Shown here piece by piece: positions 1 to 12,600 of a stretch of DNA of 41,182 bases. The notes below the pieces were generated by a model that saw only the letters and a program-made list of their open reading frames with translations, did no database searches and was not told where the DNA came from. A program made the translations under genes and the position numbers. Source of the stretch: Brachionus koreanus (lineage: Eukaryota > Rotifera > Eurotatoria > Ploima > Brachionidae); NCBI GenBank assembly GCA_016987375.1, contig PJRA01000343.1:475807-516988 (forward strand), written 5' to 3'. Each line of letters opens with the position of its first letter. Positions within the stretch are counted from its first letter, which is position 1.

Positions 1-202
1 ATAAAAACAATCATCATTCTTCAAATAAAAACATTTAAAATACCCAAATAAGTTTCGTCATTACTAATGACTTTAATAAATTCATTGAAAATATATTTTC
101 CTATTATTGATAAAATTTATAATAATAATTTTTCAATTTTTAATGTATGATAAAAAATGTTTGTGTGTTGTGAAATTTTTTTAAAAAAAAAATAATGTTT
201 AC

Positions 203-606
203 CTCTGCAAGGATCGTTTTTGATTAGAAATTCGTCGAGAGCCATCCAACCTCCACCAACTCTAACCATTACAGTTGATTGTAAAATTCTTACCAACCTC
301 AATTTTTGAGAATCTCCAAACTAAAATCAAATATTGTAAAATAAATGCTTATTCTATATTATTTTTACACAAAAACAAAACATACCCTAAAATGTCGTTC
401 TGATACTTGTAGAACATGATATTGTTTTGAACATTTGCATAGTGATACTTGTCTGTGAACTTCATCGCGGATTCGTTCAAAATTTGGCTGATTTGAACTT
501 GAAGGCTTTAATGTAGCCAAAAATTCTTTGTAATCAATAAAGCCATCTTTATCATGATCGAATATATCTGCAACACATTCAAGTTCTAGTCGAGAACTGG
601 GAAAAT
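203..606 (-). CDS. MACF1/shot: Spectraplakin EF-hand 2 and GAS2 domain (exons 606-386 and 320-203)
   Basis: Exon 606-386 continues the codon split at 681 (AAT) and encodes [17 protein letters not shown] loop [12 protein letters not shown] (524-559) with all calcium-ligand positions, then the start of GAS2: [20 protein letters not shown]. Exon 320-203, phase 0, gives [39 protein letters not shown], nearly identical to the GAS2 microtubule-binding core of MACF1/dystonin. The donor gtaaac at 202 leaves one base of a codon, so at least one more exon lies beyond position 1. Positions 1-202 are intron with no coding signal. Confidence 0.95.
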
Positions 607-3600
607 CTAATATAAATTAAAAAAAATTAAAACACAAAAAATAAAATAAATTTTTTTTTTTTTAATAATCAAATGTGTACTTGTATTTAGAATTCCTTTT
701 ACAAATTCATCCCTGCTTATTTTTCCATCATGATCTTTGTCTTGACGTCTAAAAAAATCAGTTATTCTAGCTCTATTATCCTTGTGCCAATTCATAAAAC
801 GTTGACGCCATTCATTAAAATTAAATTCTTTAAGTCTTTCTATTTCTTTTAGTCTGTCCGAGTGCTCTTTTAGTTTTTTTTGTCGCTCTAAACTAAGAAG
901 CCAAACTCGGCGCCAACTATCAAACATTTGTTTTTTGCGTGTATTTTTAAGCTTGGGCTCTGAACTTTTCCACTCTAGTCGATTTTTGTTGACATAATTG
1001 TACTTTTTTTTTGTGTCAATCATCGTATTTAAAAAGTAGCTTTCAAAATCTCTTGAACTGTTCTTTAATACTGTGTCTATTTTTGTTTGTCTTTGTTGAA
1101 GTTCATTTTGAAAGTCACTATGATCCTTGATCAATTGATCGATTGTTTCCGATTTGTTCGAAAGTGGCTTTTGATCTAAAGCTTTTAGAGTTGCTTCAGC
1201 GCCTTGTAGCCATACCAGAAGTTCGTTCAATAAATGATCGTATTGTTTAAAATTTTCGAAAGCTTCATTTAAATAATTGCGTTTGTCGTCGGACAATTTC
1301 AAAATTTCGTCCCATTTGTTTTGTATAAGCGTAATCAAATGTTTAAGATTGACAACAGCTTCTGGTATACAATTTTGTAGCAAGCTATTGCCCAAATTCA
1401 AGCATTGTTCAATTGTTGGCTTGTTTTCATCTAAATATTTAACAAAATCCTCGTGACTTCTAATCAAACTAGGTATTTCGTTTTCGTCAAATTTTTTCCA
1501 ATCTTGTTTAATCACTATTTCTGTGTTTTTCAACCATTCAAGACATGATCTTGCCGATTGATTAAACTCACTAGCTAGTTTAAGAGACTCGTCGAGTCGT
1601 TTAGTTCGATTTTTGCTCAAATCCTCAACATCATTCCACAAGTCGTTCATTTCATTGAGCTTGCTATTCAAAAAGTCAAAATCTTCACTGTCATTGTCAT
1701 GTGTTTGTGTCATTTCGCTGGCCGCTTTGTTTATCAAAAAAACTTGTTCGCCTTTAAGTTGTAATTGTTTTTGAAATTGCTGATTGTCTTCAATTAGCGC
1801 CATAACATTGTCCAAATCGGCGTACAACGATTCGTTTTTGTTCAAAGTGGGCTTTACTTTTCGCAGCCATTCAGTTAGAGTATTTAGCGCATCATGAAAT
1901 TGTCCAGAGCATAGAAGAGCTTCTTCGAGCTTTTTTTGTCTCTCCACCGACTGAATGCACAATATTCTCCATTTATTTTTGAGTTGCAATAGCATTTCTT
2001 GCATAAAAACTCGATCCTTACTATCTTGATCACATTTCTCATACAATTTGCGGCCAATTTTAACCGTTTTATCATAAGTCGACTGTTGACTATTGATCAT
2101 ACGATGAAAATCAGCATGCTTGGCTATTTGATGTTTTATCTTGGCTGAATTATTTCCCACATGAATTGATTGATCCTGGGACAAAATGTCTAATTTTGAA
2201 TCCAACCATTGATTAAGATCATTCCATTGATCGTAAAACGACTTAACCTCCTGATATCCACGTTCCAGATCTCTTGTACGATTTGACGATTTACTAACTA
2301 TTTTCTCCCATCTATTTTGAATTGAAATGAGAAGATTTTTTATCAAAACAGCATCCTGCTTTTGACTGTAATACTTAAGATAAGTGCCGAGAGTGTCTAG
2401 TTGCAAAATAAGCTCTCTATGATCGTTAATCGAAATCTGTAATTGTTGATGTGCCACAATTTGCTCGTCTAACACTTGTTGTATTCGCGAAAATGGCTTT
2501 AAATTGTTGAAGCATTTTTCGGTTTCGTTTAGCCATCGCACAAACACATGATACTTTTCATTGAACTGACAAGCCTTGCTTAATGCCTCGTCTAGTTTTT
2601 CTTTTTTGTCAGTTGATTTTTTCAATATGCTAGACCACTTTTTCGCCAGGCTTTCAGCAGCTTCTCTCAACACTCTGTCTCCTTTTTTGTTAACTAGAGC
2701 GTTTTCATCGCACTCAAAAGCTTGTCCAAGCAAATTGTCTATTTGATCATTTTTCGACTCAATTTGCTTGAACAACACATTGAATTTATCGATTTGCTCG
2801 CGAGCTGTCTCTGGCAGACCACAATAGAACAAATTTTTGTCCAAAGCAGCGTCCATGTCTTTAAGCCACTCTAAACTATCAATTAACTGACTAACCAAAT
2901 TGGAACTATGAGCTTGTTCTAAATCGCAATTTTGCTTTAAGTCGTTGAACTTTTTTACCATAAGTTCGTTGCTGTCAGATATAGATCTCATTTTAGCTTT
3001 GAGTTCAGTTGAATTTTGTTCATTTTCAAACGATTGATTGCTCAACAGATTTTTGCATTTGTCTTTTGAACGTGCCAGTAAATATCCTTGTGATTTGATC
3101 TCTTTTTCAACCATTTTCAAACGAGCCATTTTCAAATCAATGCTCCTAATTGGCAAATCGCTGTTTAGCTCAATGAAATTCTCAATCAAATCTAACGAAT
3201 TTAGGTTCGTATCGATTGACTTGCCGATTTCGTCTAGCGCTTCGCTCAGCTGTCCCATGTCGATAAGTATGTTTTGTAGATTGGACTTTCTCTCGCTAAT
3301 AGACGACTGCAATCGTTTCCATTCTTTGTTTGCACTATTCAATGGTTCTTGCAACGATTCAAGCACTTCGAACGATTGATTTGTGCGTATGTTTGATTTC
3401 AATTCATCAAATTTGCGATTGAGAATCAAAATTTCCATTTGCTTTGGATCGACTATTTCTTTAAACTCTTTTAGCAAATTGATTTGAAATCTTATCGTTT
3501 TAGGATCATCGCTATTGAAACTCGAATCTAAGTTTACAAATTTTTCTTGTTGTAAACTTATCTCCTCTAGTATATAAATTAGCTCTTGTTGAAATTCGCA

Positions 3601-6600
3601 AGCTTTTGAAAATGTCATTTGTATGTTTATTTCATGATTTTTCACTGTCTTTTTGATTCGATCCCAATTTTTTCCACAATCTTCCAAAGCTTTTTCTATG
3701 TCCAATCGATCCGACACAGCACAATATTCAATTAGCTGCTGTCCATAGCTTTCTAAGTCGATCAATTTTGCTTCATTGTCATCGATGTCTTTGATTATTT
3801 GTTTGTGGTAGTGTTGTTGTTCACTAACAGAATCGCAATCAATAGCAACAGTTTCATTTTCCAATAGTTGAAGCCGGTCTTCTAAGTCATAGATCAAGTC
3901 ATTTATGTAATTGTAAGTGCTCCAAAATAGCTCTGAAAAATGTAAAGCGTCGTTCAAAAGTTGTTCGCGATTTTTTCCAATTTCACTCAAATCGGCCCAT
4001 ACATTTTCCAAATCAGCTATGCTCTCATTGTGATCCAATTGTTCATCAGTAAACTGCTTTTCCACAAGATGTTCTTTGACATCGTCAATAGAGTCTTTAC
4101 GCTTTTCCAGTTCATTCAACAATGCTTTGTTGTCCAAAATTTGTAGCTTTATTTTGTCCGGTTGAGAGCTTATTGTTAACTTTGATTTTAATGCATCGCT
4201 TTTTACGCTCAAACATGACTTTAAATTGTCCATTTTATCCCATAAATCAGCCGATTTCCACAAAATGCTTTCAAGTTCGTTTTTTCTAATGCTTATCTCT
4301 GTATTTAGTTGATTATAAGTTTGATTAGCAAAATCGATCATTTTTTTCAATTCAAAATTTGAGTTTTTTTCCAAGCTTTGAACATCTGCCTCAAAATTTG
4401 AGTCACTAGACAAATAGGACAATTTAGATAGATGACTTTTTGGACTCTCGCATATGCTAATCATATTTTTACTATTTTTCACCAATATTTCCAGATCCGA
4501 TTTTTTTTCTAGTAGTTCACAATCAATTTCTTCTAATAAAATTAGCTTATTAGACAAAAATTCTTTTGACTCAAGACCTGAATTAGTTAAATTGAAATCA
4601 TCAAACAAATCCAGTCGATCCTGGATTAAGGACATAGATTTGATAAAGGGCTCATAGGCTAGTTTAAGTTCTTTGGAAATTACTAGAGCTTCTTCCAGAC
4701 GATTTACTCTGTTAATGCCTATTTCAATATAGTTATCTAATTGAAAGTGAATGTTGACTAGCTTCTCTTTAAATTCGATGGAATCTTCTATTTCGTTTTG
4801 ACGAATCATTTGTTGACTTTTCAATTCAATTTGTCTTACTTTGGCTTTTTGCGAATTGACTTGATCGTTAAAAATTATTTGGTTGTTAAGTTCGCTTTCT
4901 ATTGTGCAAGTGTCGTGTGATATATTCAGAATTAAATCTGAAAATTTCGACTCAACCATGTCCAGCCATTCGAGAATGTCGTTCATTTCGGAGTAGATTT
5001 GTTCGGAATTTTTCTGCTTGGTCTGAAAGTTTACATAGGTTTTTTTGTATTTTTCATTTAGAAAATCCAATTTTTCACTTGTTTCTTGAATCTGCTTGTT
5101 CAAATCATTTATCAACTCATCACATTTAATATTATTGACATTAATTTCGTCGATTATTCTTGAACATATAATATCTTGTACATCATTTTCGAACAGCTTA
5201 TTATTTTTGAGTATACTCTCATAAATTTTGTCAAAAAATTCTTCTTTATCTTTGAGAGAAATTTCGTTTTGGTTACTTCGGTCTAGCCAGTCCAAGTCGG
5301 ATTCCAGCATTGAAATTGATTGATTTATATTTGACAAGTTCAATGACAATCGTTCGCATATTGGATACAAACGATGAAACAAGTCCAAATTAGTCTCAAG
5401 CAATTCTTTAAAATTAACACTCTTGCTTTCAAGAGAATGAATGCTATTGAATATTTCACTTTTGTCTAGTAGATTGACTAGATTGTTTAGCGAGGAGATC
5501 GAGGCACTTTTGGGCAAAAATTCAATGTATTTATTGTCACCGTCAATTGATTCTTCTATTTCTAAATGATTCAATTTAACTTCAAAATCTCGATTCAAAC
5601 TAGTCAAATGTTGAACGTCTTGTTTTAAATCACTAATGAGACTGAACTTTTGATGCAAATCTTCATTGACTGTTCTCATCTTTTCAAATTGGTATTTGAT
5701 AACAATTGGATCAACGCAGTTCAAAACTAGGTTACACGAGGAATTCGATTCCAAATCAGCAAGATAAGTCGATTGTGCATTAAAATCGTGGGCAATGTTT
5801 TTCAAATGAACATTGAGAAAATTGAGATTAGTCTTTGTTTCGTCAATTTTGCGAGTCATTTGATTCCATTTGTGAATGAGTGAATCGATTGTCTTTTCCA
5901 TCAAATAGGGTGAACTCTCGGAGCTTACGTTTGGCAAAGTTCCTTCACACAATTCTTTAAAATCGTCTATTTCATCAGAAGTTTTGGCCAAATTCTCCAT
6001 AAAAACATCTAATTCTGCTATGTTTTCATCTATCAGCTGTAAATTAGAAAGACTGTATTTTGTTTTAGACAAATTGTTCAATTCGTCTTCAATCAAAAGA
6101 AGCCTTTTTTCCAGCTCCAAAGCTTTTTGCTCACATTCGCTGTTTCTCAAAATAGACATTTTCAAATTTTGTTCATTTTTTTTTAAGTTGTTTTCAAATT
6201 GATTCAAATTATTCAGCAAGCAATCTATATTTATGTTCAAATCAAACAGACTAATCTCCTTTGTTATTTGATCAATGCTACTCTTGAATTTATCTATATT
6301 TTTATTTTCATCATTTAAAATTGCTTTCAAATTATCTAATTTATTAACTTCTGAACTAAAAATAGCTTCAGCTTTGCAATCAATGTTTGAATTGGATATT
6401 TTTATTTGATTATTTAGACTCTCGATCAAGTCTTCTAGTTTTATTAATTTGTCGAGTTTTTCTTTTAAACTCGATTCTTTTTGTAAAATAGAAGCTTTAA
6501 GTTGTTCACATTTTTCAGCAATTTCTTCCAATTTTTTGTCAATTGCATCATTTGCTAAATTTAAGCCGTCATTCATTTCTATTTTGGCCCGATTATCGCT

Positions 6601-9600
6601 AATGTCTCGAAGTAGCTCGTTTTGAAAAGTCATCAACTTGCTTTTTGCTTTCTCTAAGCCATGAATATTTTCTTTTAAATTTTCTTGATTTTCGTTTTCA
6701 AGTTCAAAGTTTAATTCGCCTTGTATTTTTTCACCTAAATCCTTTAAGTTTGATTCCAAACTTTTTAATCGATTTAATGGAGAAATTTTTTTTTCGATTT
6801 TTTCAACTAAATTAGATCGATATGAATTAACTTTGATAATTTCATTTTGCATCCGCTCATCAAGTTTACAACTTTGGTTCAATTTGGCCTCATTCAAACT
6901 AATTGAATCTATTTTTTTCTGCAGATCAGTTATTCTATCTAGGCTATCAGTATTATGATCTAAATCTTTTTCAATTGATTCCAAAGCCGACTTTATTTTT
7001 TCTATTTGATCTGTCACATTTTGTTCATTTTGACGTTGCACATCAGCCGATTTTGTGTCTAGTTTTGAATGTAATTCTTCTACTTTGCTTACAAAATTGT
7101 TCAATTGTGCTTTAATAATTTCGATTTTGGTGCCGTCAAATTCTTGCAAAATAGGCCTCAATTCCACTTTAGATAAATTTTCAAGTCTTGTCAAATAATT
7201 TTCAATAACATCAAGATCATTGCATTCCTCTTGCAATGATAAAGATATCTCATTTTCTAAATTTTCATATATTTTGATAAATTTTTTCATATCTGTCGCA
7301 TATTTTTCATACAAATCGTTTTGTTTCTTTAAACTGTTCACTTTGTCGAGAAAACGTGTCAAATTCTGTTTTATTTCATCAATGTCTTCTTGATTTTGAT
7401 AATTTGTTTTTTCTGACTGTAAACTTTCAATCGATCGGTTAATATTGATCAAATTTTCTAAGTCTAAATTACACTCATTTACTTCATCAATTTTTTTCTC
7501 ATAGAATTTTTTTCTTTGCAAAATTAGATCAAAATCGTCAGTATACTGGTGATCTAGCAATTCTTTTTGGCCAATTTGAATAAAATTAATCAATTTTTGT
7601 TTAGTTCTATCAAAATTGTCCATTTTAGTTGAATATTGCGTTAGATAATCCTTCAGCAATTCAAGTCTATTTTCAATGTTAATTATTTTTTGCTTGAGTT
7701 TCGATATTTTTTGATTTATCACTATATTGCTTGAGTCGAAGTTTTTTTGGCCATTTTCTAGCAAAAAATTCTCAACACAGTCATTTAAATTCTGGCACTT
7801 GTTGTTCAATGCTTTAAAACATTGATTTATTTCGCTAAAATTGACGTTTTCCACTGATTTAATTCGATCAAAAAGTTTCACTATTACTTGAGAATTGTCA
7901 TTTGAAGTCAAAGAATTGTTAATATCATCGATTGAATCACTAGCTAGCTTTAGTTCTTTGTATGAATTTTCTTCAATTTTATTTACTTCAATTACGAACG
8001 CAATCAATTGTTTTGTAAAAGCATTTATTGATTCTAAATGTTGTACATAGATATCGTAATTTGAATTTATGTTCGTTAATTTTTCCATTATTGTTTCAGT
8101 GTTGAAAAACTTTTCTCCAAATTTGTTTAATTCATTTATATTTTTCTCTTGTTGATTAATATTTTCAATTTTTTTATTGTACTGTTTTAACTTGAATTCT
8201 GGATTTTCTTCATTTAACAATACTTGAATAATTTCACTAATCAATTGGTCGGCTTTGGATCGACCACTTTCCATAGCATCACTAGTGCTATTGTACAAAT
8301 TTTCGAAAATTGAACTAGCACAATTTTTTTCATTAGCAAGATTTCTCAATGTTGTTAGAGTAGATGCTACTGAATCGATGTTAAAATCAATTTTTTGAAA
8401 CTTAAGCTGAATAGTTTGTTCATGATGGGTTTCTTTCCCCAATTTGAAGATGTTCAAGTCCCATTTTAGCTTGTCAAGTTCAATTTCTAATGTTTTTATT
8501 TTATCGTCTAGCTCAGAACTATCCAATTTGCATCGATCAATTGAATTATTAAATTTCGATGCATTCAAATTCATTTCTTCTGAACGACTGACCAAAACAT
8601 CTACTTCTTCGATTAAAGTTTTAATTTTGTCGAGAAAATCAAGCAAAATATGTTTGCGATCCTGTATTAGCTTATTAATCGAATCAAACTTTCGATTAAT
8701 TTGATTTAAATTAGTGTGAAAATTTAATTTCTTGTCATTTTTTTCCCATTGCTGATTCATTATGTAATCTAAATTTTCAGATTTTTTCTCATACATTTCC
8801 AAGTAAATATTCGAGAGCTGATTCAATTTTTCAATATCGGCAAGCTTGGCTGTGTATTCAGATGAAATTTCTTCATTTATTTCATATTGGTTTTCTAATT
8901 TTTCAAAACTGCTACCCAAAGGCTCAGATAATTTTTGCTCTGCATTCTCAATCCACTTTTCTATTTGGTCTGTTAAATCAAAATATCTTTTCAAATTATT
9001 TTTTATCTCTGAAAAAACTGAAATTTTTTCATCTACTTCACCAATCTTTCTCACTACTTGTTCATTTTTTTCGCTAATCGCTTTTAAAAAGATCTTAAAC
9101 TTATTTCTCTCTAACACGTCAGGCACATATTCAACTTCAATTCGTTTTGCAAGTGGATAAATAACGCTATCAAAAATATCGCTTAGTGAACTTTCTAATT
9201 TGCGTTTATTTTTATCCAAACATTCCAGATAAAAGTCTACACTTTCCATTTTGTCTAGATTTACTTGGAAATTAATTTCACTATCTGTTTTGTCTATAAT
9301 TGACTGTATTTGCGTCATATTTGATTCACATGATTTTAGAAGATCTCTTAGACCATTAAAATAATTAAATTTTTTTGTAGTTTTTTCATCAAGTGCTAAA
9401 ATATTTTTTTTAACATTGATCAACGAGTCTATATTGTTAAAATTGGAGCAATCTAAAATTTTTATTTTTTCTTCTAAACTTGACTTTAATTTCTTTAGGT
9501 CTTCTAAATTCTTATTTATATTTGTTTCACTTAAATCATCTGCTATTTGTATGCTTCGAAACTTTTGTTCCATATCATTAAAATAGTGATGGTGTTCATT

Positions 9601-12600
9601 TAAGGATGATATTGCAAGAATAATGTCTGAAAGTCTACTCTCGATTGAGTTTAGACGCGATTGATATTCAGGAGACTTATTTTTCGTGAATGATGAGCCA
9701 AACAAATGTTCATAGACAATCGACAATTTTTCTTCCAGTTTTTCCAAGTCTTCAAAACACTTTCGCTTATGATTGATTTCATAATTTAAATCCTTTAATC
9801 TGTTTGAGTATTGATCAAAATTTTCCATTTTGTTAATGAAAGAAATTCTTTGAAATTCTTCGTTAATTTTTTGTTCAAATGAACGAAACCATGTCTCAAT
9901 TGAAAAAATACTCGATGAACATTCACTAAATTTGCTATTCAAACTATTAATCAAATCTACTGTTTTTAAAATGCGTTTATGTTTTAATTTTGCTTCTGCT
10001 AAGAAGTTTTCAATTATTATGCTATCTTCTTCATTTGAATGGTCAGGAGAAACAATCTCCTGTTTTTTTTTAAATTCACTCAAAATATGGTTATTGATCT
10101 TCAAAAAATCTTTAAACTTTTGCGACAAGTTAGCTATTAATTGTAGATCACTGCTTTTTGATTTGAGATTTTTATCTATAGCAGTTAGATCAATTTCATT
10201 TTGAGCTAAATTTGAAAGCTGATCTGGATAATCGTTAAATCTGTTTTTAATTTCGTTCAATTGTTCACTAAATAAATTAATTTGATCCGAAAACTCGGCA
10301 AATCTAAATTTTAATTTTTTTAAAACTTCATTGAGATCATTATAATTTTTGATTCTCAATGAGATNNNNNNNNNNNNNNNNNNNNNNNNNNNNNNNNNNN
10401 NNNNNNNNNNNNNNNNNNNNNNNNNNNNNNNNNNNNNNNNNNNNNNNNNNNNNNNNNNNNNNNNNNNNNNNNNNNNNNNNNNNNNNNNNNNNNNNNNNNN
10501 NNNNNNNNNNNNNNNNNNNNNNNNNNNNNNNNNNNNNNNNNNNNNNNNNNNNNNNNNNNNNNNNNNNNNNNNNNNNNNNNNNNNNNNNNNNNNNNNNNNN
10601 NNNNNNNNNNNNNNNNNNNNNNNNNNNNNNNNNNNNNNNNNNNNNNNNNNNNNNNNNNNNNNNNNNNNNNNNNNNNNNNNNNNNNNNNNNNNNNNNNNNN
10701 NNNNNNNNNNNNNNNNNNNNNNNNNNNNNNNNNNNNNNNNNNNNNNNNNNNNNNNNNNNNNNNNNNNNNNNNNNNNNNNNNNNNNNNNNNNNNNNNNNNN
10801 NNNNNNNNNNNNNNNNNNNNNNNNNNNNNNNNNNNNNNNNNNNNNNNNNNNNNNNNNNNNNNNNNNNNNNNNNNNNAAAAACTCAAAAATAAAAAATAAC
10901 AATTAGTTAATCCCAAAAATCATATTAAATAACTTCAAATTTAAAACTTGAAAAATTGTCAGCATTCTCAAATGGAAAATCACTTAAGAAAATACCTCTT
11001 CTTCTATTTTATTTATTACTTTACATTCATTTTCGAATTTCGATTCCAGATTCAGAAAACTATTAGTTTCAGAAATTTCCTCATAATAGTTTTGTATTAA
11101 TTTAACTCGAGCGTAATTTAAACTTATTGCCTCATCTACAGGCATTCTTAAATCTGCACTTGCAGACAAAAACTTCCCTGTTGCATAATCAAATAGCTCT
11201 AAATCTATTATTTGATTTGAATTATACTCAATTCCTGAACCAGGATCTATAAATGATACTATTTCATATTTCTCATACATTTTTTTAATTTTTTCTTTAT
11301 AGCTTATTCGAAAAAATTTTTTATCTAACAGACTTGGACAATTGTTTTGAGCCATTCTAAATCAAAAGTTAATATATTTAAAACTAAATACATTTTAACT
11401 TCAAATATTAGTTCGAAGTTCATGATAAAACGATTTTGACTTTTAAATTTTAAAATAATCTTACTGATTCAATATGGTTTGGTTTTGTGTAGCAAAAATT
11501 TATTTCATTGCAAAATTCATTTAAATAAAGTCTGTTTTCCAATGTGTTTTTTGAAAAAATACCATCATCAATTAAAATGATAGTTCTATTTTTACAATTA
11601 TTTTCTATTTTTGAAGTTAATTTTTTATTAGGAAATAATAATGCATCGCAATTAATATCACAAGTTTCTTTTTCTATTTTTTCTGGCTTGTTGGTCAATC
11701 GATGCAGCAAATTATTTGGGAAAAATCTTTGAAATTTTTTACAATTTTTTTGCTCAATAGCACATTCTTTTCTTGCCACTAAGTAATCGTCACACGTTGT
11801 TTCTTCAAGTTCGGTTATTTCAAAAAGAAGCGTCCGATTTGACGCTATTTTGTTCGAATAAAAACTATTAATCTTTAAATTGTTTTTGTCGACAATGTCG
11901 ATGACTAGAATTGAGCTGGGTGATTCATCTAATTTTAGATGATCACTCGGATCAGTTACAATAAAACCTTCAACATTTGCTTGATTTAAACTCAAATATT
12001 TTCCGCTCAATGGGTCTCTATAAGTTCCTGTTTTTTCATCTAAAATACCCTCATTCAATGCTTGTTTAATATTCAAGAAACACTTCTTTTTTGGATCATA
12101 GATTCCTTTAATTTTGAAATATTTCTCTTCCAATTCAATCATTGTTACATTTCCGTCTTTTGTGATTAAAGACTTTTTTGTTTTATCACTTTTAATAATA
12201 GATTTGTCTTTTTGGTGCAATTTAGTTACATGACCTTTTATAAATCCTTTTTCATAAGCATCGGTTAAGTCAAATTCTTGATCCGTTTTGGAATTTTTTA
12301 TCAAAAATTTGTTTTTATCGAATATATTTCTTTTGATAGCTTCATCAATTGAGCAAAACTGACCAAGTTTTTCATCCTTGATTGAATGCACGGCTAATGT
12401 TGTTTCTGTTAGTGATGATTTAAGATTAAAAAGACAAGCATCTTTTATTGATGTTTTTTCAATTGACTTATCGTCATGTAGAAAAGAGTTGCTATTTGCT
12501 TTTGCATTTTTTTCATTACAGTTTTTAGCTAATTCCATTGTAGGAGTGCTCCGGCATATTTTTTTGCTTTCTATCAAATTATTATAATTTTTACTTTCCG

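Noticed and set aside
3038..3379. 113-codon plus-strand frame within the rod exon, and similar plus-strand frames across 3-10 kb
   Set aside because: Antisense shadows of a long helical coding region; Leu/Phe/Ser-rich composition mirrors Lys/Glu/Asn codons on the real strand.
10349..10916. Three open frames made almost wholly of X
   Set aside because: They are the 511-N assembly gap, not sequence.
11357..11464. 8-nt microexon TCAAAATC flanked by AG and GT that would repair the plakin-repeat phase
   Set aside because: The upstream intron would be about 25 nt, far below the 40-nt minimum seen in this window, so it is not credible without RNA evidence.
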